Source: Pseudopyrenochaeta lycopersici
Taxonomy: Eukaryota > Ascomycota > Dothideomycetes > Pleosporales > Pseudopyrenochaetaceae
Direction: 5' to 3'
DNA length: 64,000 bases
NCBI GenBank assembly: GCA_003313425.1
Contig: NHZP01000067.1
Location: forward strand, 62,001-126,000
In this document: positions 58,501-64,000 of the stretch, piece after piece
How positions within the stretch are numbered: the stretch's first letter is position 1
Layout of the letters: each line of letters starts with the position of its first letter
Position numbers and translations under genes: made by a program
Notes under the pieces: model-generated
The model's input: the letters and a program-made list of their open reading frames with translations, nothing else
The model's database searches: none
What the model was told of the DNA's origin: nothing

Positions 58501-61500
58501 GTATAGCTAAGGTATTAAAGCTTATATATAAAGACTATAAGTAAGGTAGCTTATACTAAGATAGAGTAGTTACTATAAATAGAAGCACTAATCCTTTTAT
58601 AAGAACTGCGTACAGTGTTCTAGTTAAAGTAAGGGAGGTAACTATTATTAGTTACTTTAGGATTATTTAAAACTTAATAAGATTAGTAATTTTAGGTAGA
58701 CTTTAGTACGCTTTAGTAAAGTTATTAATTTAGTATAACGTATATAGAAGGATTACGTGCAGGATTATTTCTAAGAATAGAGATAGAAACGCCGTCTTTA
58801 TAGCCTCTAATCCTGCTCTACTGCATCTAAGAGACTATGTGCTAACTCCTAAAGATAAGAAAAATATATAGTAGACGCCCTTTCTAGAGAGGAGTGTCTA
58901 GATTTAAGTAGAAGATACCTAGGACAATATTTTAGTTTAGAATTTTATACTTAAGTTAAGTATATTTAAGAGGCTAAGTTTATAAAAGCTTTAGTTAGAT
59001 TTAGTAAATTTTTACCTATTTTTATAACTAATAATAAGTAGTAATTTAAAGAGAAAGTAAAGTAAGTAATAAGCTATAGAGTTAGAGCCTCTAAGAATCC
59101 TTTAGCTATGCAAGAATTAGAGCCTTTTTTAGTTATATATAAACTTAACCGTTAGGCGTAATAAGAAAAGAGAAGGAAGTATATAGGTAGCTAGGTTAAT
59201 ACTCTACATAAGAGGGTAGCTAATAAGGTGCAACCTGTAGATATTCCTATAGTATTAGAGATTAAGGAGTTTAAGCGTAAGGATTAGAAGTAATATACTA
59301 TTAAACTATAACTCTTAAGAAAAAGTCTAAGACCTCCTAATATAGGGCCTTTTAATTACCTTTTTAAATATAGATATATAGTATTCTAATAAGGCATAGG
59401 ATTAATACTAGAAAGGCTAGCCTTATAAAAGTTTAGATCTAAGTTAATAAAATTAGAAGTTTAGCTATTTATTAAAATATTAATAAACAGAGAAGGCGTA
59501 ATTACTTTTACTTTCTCTAAGACAGGATAAATTATTAAGGATATATATCCTCTATATAAGATATAGACTATTAAACATAAAGCTTAGTAAGAAAAATTAT
59601 TCCTAATAGCGTAAGCTATTAAGAAAGAGGTAGTTACAATATTTAATAATAGACTTAATTAAGAGGTACTAGAAAGATACGCTAGTTAGTACAGAAACTT
59701 ATAGTTTCTAGTTAAAAAGAAGGATAAGAGTTACTAGATAATACTTAGGTTAATTAAGATAAACGTAGTATCTCTTAAGGATGCTAGTCTACTTCTAATA
59801 GTAGATAAATCCTCTAAGCGTTTTAGTAAATGTTATATTTTATCTCTTATAGATTTATTCTTAAGATATAACTAGATTATACTTTATCTAGATAGTAGAG
59901 ATATAACTGCCTTTTATACGCTAGTTAGCTTACTTTAATACTATATAATAGTTTAAGGCGCGACTAACTTAGTTACAGTCTTTTAGTAAGTAGTTATAAA
60001 AATTATAAAAGATTATTAGCTATATACTATTCTTTTTATAGATAATATTACTACTACTAGTCCTAAAACTAACTATAGAGGAGAAGAAGTATTTCCTAGA
60101 GTAAGAAGATATATATTAGAACATATTTAATAGCTAGATAGGGCTCTAGTTAACGTAGAAAGAGCTAGAGCTATAATTTTAGGTAAGAAGTATTATTAGA
60201 GAGTCTTTAGATTAAGAGTAGTTAGATATAAAGTTACTACGTAAGAGAGACATCTAAATTAACAGAAAGTAGCTAAGATTCTAAATTAGCTAGAATGCAG
60301 AAACGTAAAAGAAGTAAGGGCGTTTATAGGTATCTGCGTCTACTACAGGATATAGGTGCCTAGCGTCACTATTTACGCGAAGCCCCTATTCTAGTTAATA
60401 AGGACTAGCGTTAAATAGATATAGAAAAGGGCTTAATAAGAAGCTATGCGTACCTTAAAGTAATATATTACTTTAGCCCTAGCGTTAGTAAGTCCTAAAC
60501 ATAAGAATAGAGGTATACTTTTTATAGTAGTAGATATAAGTAAGGAAGGCGTAAGCGCGTCTCTTAAACAGATTAGAGTAGACAGAAAAAGATATCTATA
60601 TTAATTTAAAAGTATAATATAGTTAAAAGCTAAGAGTCTCTAGCACTTAATAAAGCTTTAGTGTAAAGCAGTATTATAGGCGCTAAAGAAATTTAGAACC
60701 TAGCTATATAGATAATATTTTACTATTAAAATAGATACTTAGACACTTATTTATTAACTTAATAGATTATTACCTAACGTTCCTAGGTTAGTCTAAAATA
60801 GGTAGCTGGCAGCTATCCTTACCTAAGACTTTAATATTAAGTATATTCTTAGAAAGAAGAATATTATTACTACTACGTTATTATATTATCTAAAGCTAGA
60901 AGAATAAGAGTAGCTAGATAAGACTAAAGACAACCTTAAAGATTTTATTAAAAACCTAGTTACTAACCTTAAGTTTACTTTACTTACTAAAATAAGTAGA
61001 GTACTAGATAAGTAATACTTAGATAAGTCTAAAGTAATTACTTAGTTCTTAATAAGATTTAAGAAGCCTAAAGGCCTTATAAGGGTATAACTTTAAGTAT
61101 AGAAAAAGAAAGTAATAAATTTCTTTATGCAAGAAGGCTATCTATTCTAAAAGTCTATAAAGAATATAGCTATTTATTAAGTTATAGATAATCCTAATCT
61201 TAAGACTATAGCTATATAAGAAGTATATTAATAGATTAGTTATAGAGGAGTAAACAGCGTCTATTTAATACTTACTTAATAATACTAGTAAGAAAGAATA
61301 TATAAGAAGGTGTAACGTACGATTATATTATGTAAATAGTGCTAGTAAAGATTATTAAGTTATAAGTAAGAGTTGCTAATAAATACTTACTATTACGCGG
61401 AATAGGAACGAGTTACTATAGACGTTATTTATATACTATATTATTAAGGAAAGAAATTTATTATAATTATATAAGAATACTTTAGTAGATAGCTAGAGGT

Positions 61501-62700
61501 ATAAGTAATAGCTAATAATAAGTTATCTACTATTACTAAGTTTTTATATAAGGAACTCTTATATTACTAGAGTATAATAAGGATACTTACTATAGATAGC
61601 AGACCTAATTTTAGAAAGGTAGTTAAAGCCCTTACTAAAATTTATTATATTAGGAGGATCTAAGTATTAGTATATAACCCTTAAGCTATAAGAAAAATTA
61701 AGGGTAGTTATAAGCTAATATATAATACACTAGTAAAGCTTCTTAGACTATAGGTTAATAATCTTCTAATAGTATTATAGGTAGATAGAATTTCTACTTA
61801 AAGTTAGACTAGATATTCTCCTTATTAGTTAGTTACTAGTTAGAACCTAGTACTTCTAATTAAGCTTACTCTTCTAATATAGTAGATATTACTATTTAGA
61901 TAAGTAATATTAAAAGGCTAGTTATTAGTAGTGCGAGCTATACAGCTAGATTTAAGAGATTAATTTCTTAAGGACGTAGTGTTAAGAACTAAGCGCCTAT
62001 AACGCGAAAAGAAGGAATATTAAGATAATTATAGGAAGATTTATTAAGAAGAAATTAAAGAAGATAACTTTATACTAATATAGGACTTAGCTAGAGATAT
62101 TAATATATTAAGAGATAAGAAGCTTGCGAGCAGATAGCTAGGACTATATAAAGTCTTTTATACTAACTAGAATAAAGGTAACTATTAACTTATAGACTTT
62201 AATAGTATAAAATTTAGAAATACTACCCTAAGATAGAGACTTAAACTATAAGTACCTTAAGATAAAAGTAAAGTTACTTAAGAGTATTAAAGTTATATAA
62301 AGCTATAGGATCTTTTATTATAGGATACTAAAGCTAACTTTTTACTACTACCTACTTAATCTAATAACTCTTAAGATAATAAGTTTATAGTTATTAAGAA
62401 TCCTAACTAAGACGTAATTTAGTTATAAGAGAAAGAGAATAATCCTCCTATAAACTTAGATTTATCTAAAGATATAATATAGCTAACTACGCGCAGCTAT
62501 TCTATTATTATACTAAAATCTTTAACAGAGACTAAGAGATAATAATATATTTAAATACCTAATTTAGAAATGAATTCTAACTTAGAAGATAAGCTTACTT
62601 AAGCCTAGGGGACGGGCTTTTATCTTAAAGTAGGGGAGGGGCTGTATTTCCTTTATTAAATTTTTGCATATTTTTATATATTTAGTATTACACACACGCA
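55600..62700 (+). mobile_element. Large Gypsy polyprotein relic, RIP-degraded
   Basis: From about 56000 to 62680 long plus-strand stretches read as protein once TAG/TAA are treated as mutated Gln/Arg/Trp codons. Reverse transcriptase near 59690-60060 with YLDSRDITAFYT, VQGATN and LFIDNI; RNase H near 60480-60740 with an IVVDISKEGVSASLKQ motif; integrase zinc and core region near 61250-61650. A short intact frame (55809-56060) may be part of gag. LTRs were not identified. A roughly 65-bp segment near 58066 recurs near 62830 (GCTAATTAGTAATTACTAGG). Confidence 0.65.
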
Positions 62701-64000
62701 GCGTAACCTCGTAGACATATAAAAATAAGTTAAAATTAAACGAAATATTATTTAGAGTTACTAGGAGGTTAATCTCCTTACTGCGCGATTAAAAATAGTA
62801 GAGAAACTAGGGTGTTAAAGAATCTAGCTAATTAGTAATTACTAGGTAAGCTTAGTAAGACCTGGTAAAATCTAATTAGCTAGATAACTTAATATCTGCG
62901 CTAATAGTAGTAACGTAACTATAAGATTACAGAGTAATAATTTAAAGATACAGAATTAATTAAAGAAGAGGAAAGATAAGATAATTAATATTTTAAAGTG
63001 TAAAGGTAAGTTTATAGCTGCGTTTAGTAGTAAGATAAGACCTACTTAGGAAATATTCCTAAGTAGCTAACTCTTAAGAGGACCTACTATACTAGCTAAT
63101 TAAGTAATAGAAAGGAGTTAAAATAATAGTAACTTTACCTTTTACTATGTTAATAAGCCTTAGCGGGCCTTTTAAGTAAAGTTAAGGAGGGAAAGATACT
63201 CTCTACTGCTTAAACCCCCTCTAAATCTTAAGCCTATAGTTAATCTTATAAGGCCTAAGTTTCTCTTTCTTACTTCTTATTACTATCTATTAAAACTTTC
63301 TAAGGTAGATATATAAGTGCTTATTAGGTACAAACTTTAAGTAATATTATAGCTGCCTTAGACACCTAAACAGCCTAGGAAGCGTCTACCCCTACTATTA
63401 AACCTAAATCTTTAACTAACTATAACTATAATTAAGCCTACGCTAATAGAGATTATATAATTTACTAGTAAAGAAGCTATTAAAGACTATAGAACTAAGC
63501 TTAAGCGTTATAGTAACGTTAAAGCCTCTTAGCACGCAGGGATTATAGTAGATACTTAGGTTTAAAGCTTGCTGTAAGTCTTGCCTGTTAAATAGAAGGG
63601 TATAGTAGATAATTAGATAGTAGCCTTAGTAACTTACTTTAATAAGACTTTAACCTTTATTATTATAACTAGAGAATTTCTAAAAAGAAGACTAAGCCTA
63701 ATATTATAGTATAGAGGTATTACTACTTTTAAGTAGTAATATCTTATACTTAAAGATATAGATACTTATAAGAAGAAGAGGAAAAAAAAGATAGAGAGCG
63801 TGTTTACTTATCTAGATAAATACTATTAGCATGTACTAAGGCAAGTTCTTATTCTATATTCTATTTAAGTAGTATACTTATACTCTATTATAATAGTAGT
63901 CTAATAGTTACTACGTAGGACTTTGCTAGATAACCTTACTCCTTTCCTTAATATAGCCCTTTACTATTAATAATAATCTATAAGAAAGAGATAAGATAGA
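62701..64000. other. RIP-degraded repeat DNA at window end
   Basis: TAG/TAA-rich plus-strand sequence with amino-acid-like composition but no recognisable motif. Probably another transposon running out of the window. Confidence 0.4.

Overview
The window looks like a filamentous ascomycete (Pezizomycotina) chromosome. Genes carry many ~45-80 bp GT..CTAAC..AG introns. The gene families are fungal (Zn2Cys6/fungal_trans regulator, UNC-93-like MFS, DAO oxidases). The transposons are chromoviral Gypsy, Fot1/pogo and hAT. Most of the DNA is AT-rich and saturated with TAA/TAG in frames that still read as transposon proteins, as expected from repeat-induced point mutation (RIP, CpA to TpA).

Layout. 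1-22.1 kb is a transposon graveyard: a hAT tail, a minus-strand Gypsy pol split by a 1.84 kb Fot1/pogo element, a multi-intron minus-strand relic, a pogo C-terminus, AT-rich palindromes, and an OrsD-like relic. A nearly intact 5.23 kb chromovirus with LTRs that look identical (13925-19156) sits inside that relic. 22.1-37.4 kb is a normal-GC gene island: UNC-93-like MFS transporter (+), a 3.3 kb hAT insertion, GABA aminotransferase (-), DAO-family FAD oxidase 1 (+), Zn2Cys6 regulator (-), and succinate-semialdehyde-type ALDH (+). 37.8-51.1 kb is a nested insertion: a Fot1/pogo element carrying an 11.3 kb Gypsy element, which in turn holds a second Gypsy element and two solo LTRs. 51.2-54.2 kb resumes the island with a haloacid-dehalogenase-like HAD (-) and DAO oxidase 2 (+). 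54.2-64 kb is RIP-degraded again (hAT tail, 4 x 40 bp tandem array, long Gypsy polyprotein relic).

Seven host genes were reconstructed exon by exon. All are full length and in frame. Six form three divergent pairs and the seventh (MFS) stands alone. All four promoter regions carry one DNA motif, the palindrome GACCGG(G/C)CCGGTC or its half-site GACCGGG, mostly 115-165 bp upstream of a start codon. I infer one catabolic regulon: import (MFS), oxidative deamination of an amine or amino acid (two DAO oxidases), transamination (GABA-AT) and aldehyde oxidation to succinate (ALDH), with a HAD of unknown substrate and a cluster-specific Zn2Cys6 activator. The shared motif ties the 51-54 kb pair to the 22-37 kb group, so the nested transposon appears to have split one cluster without breaking it. 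The substrate cannot be read from the sequence.
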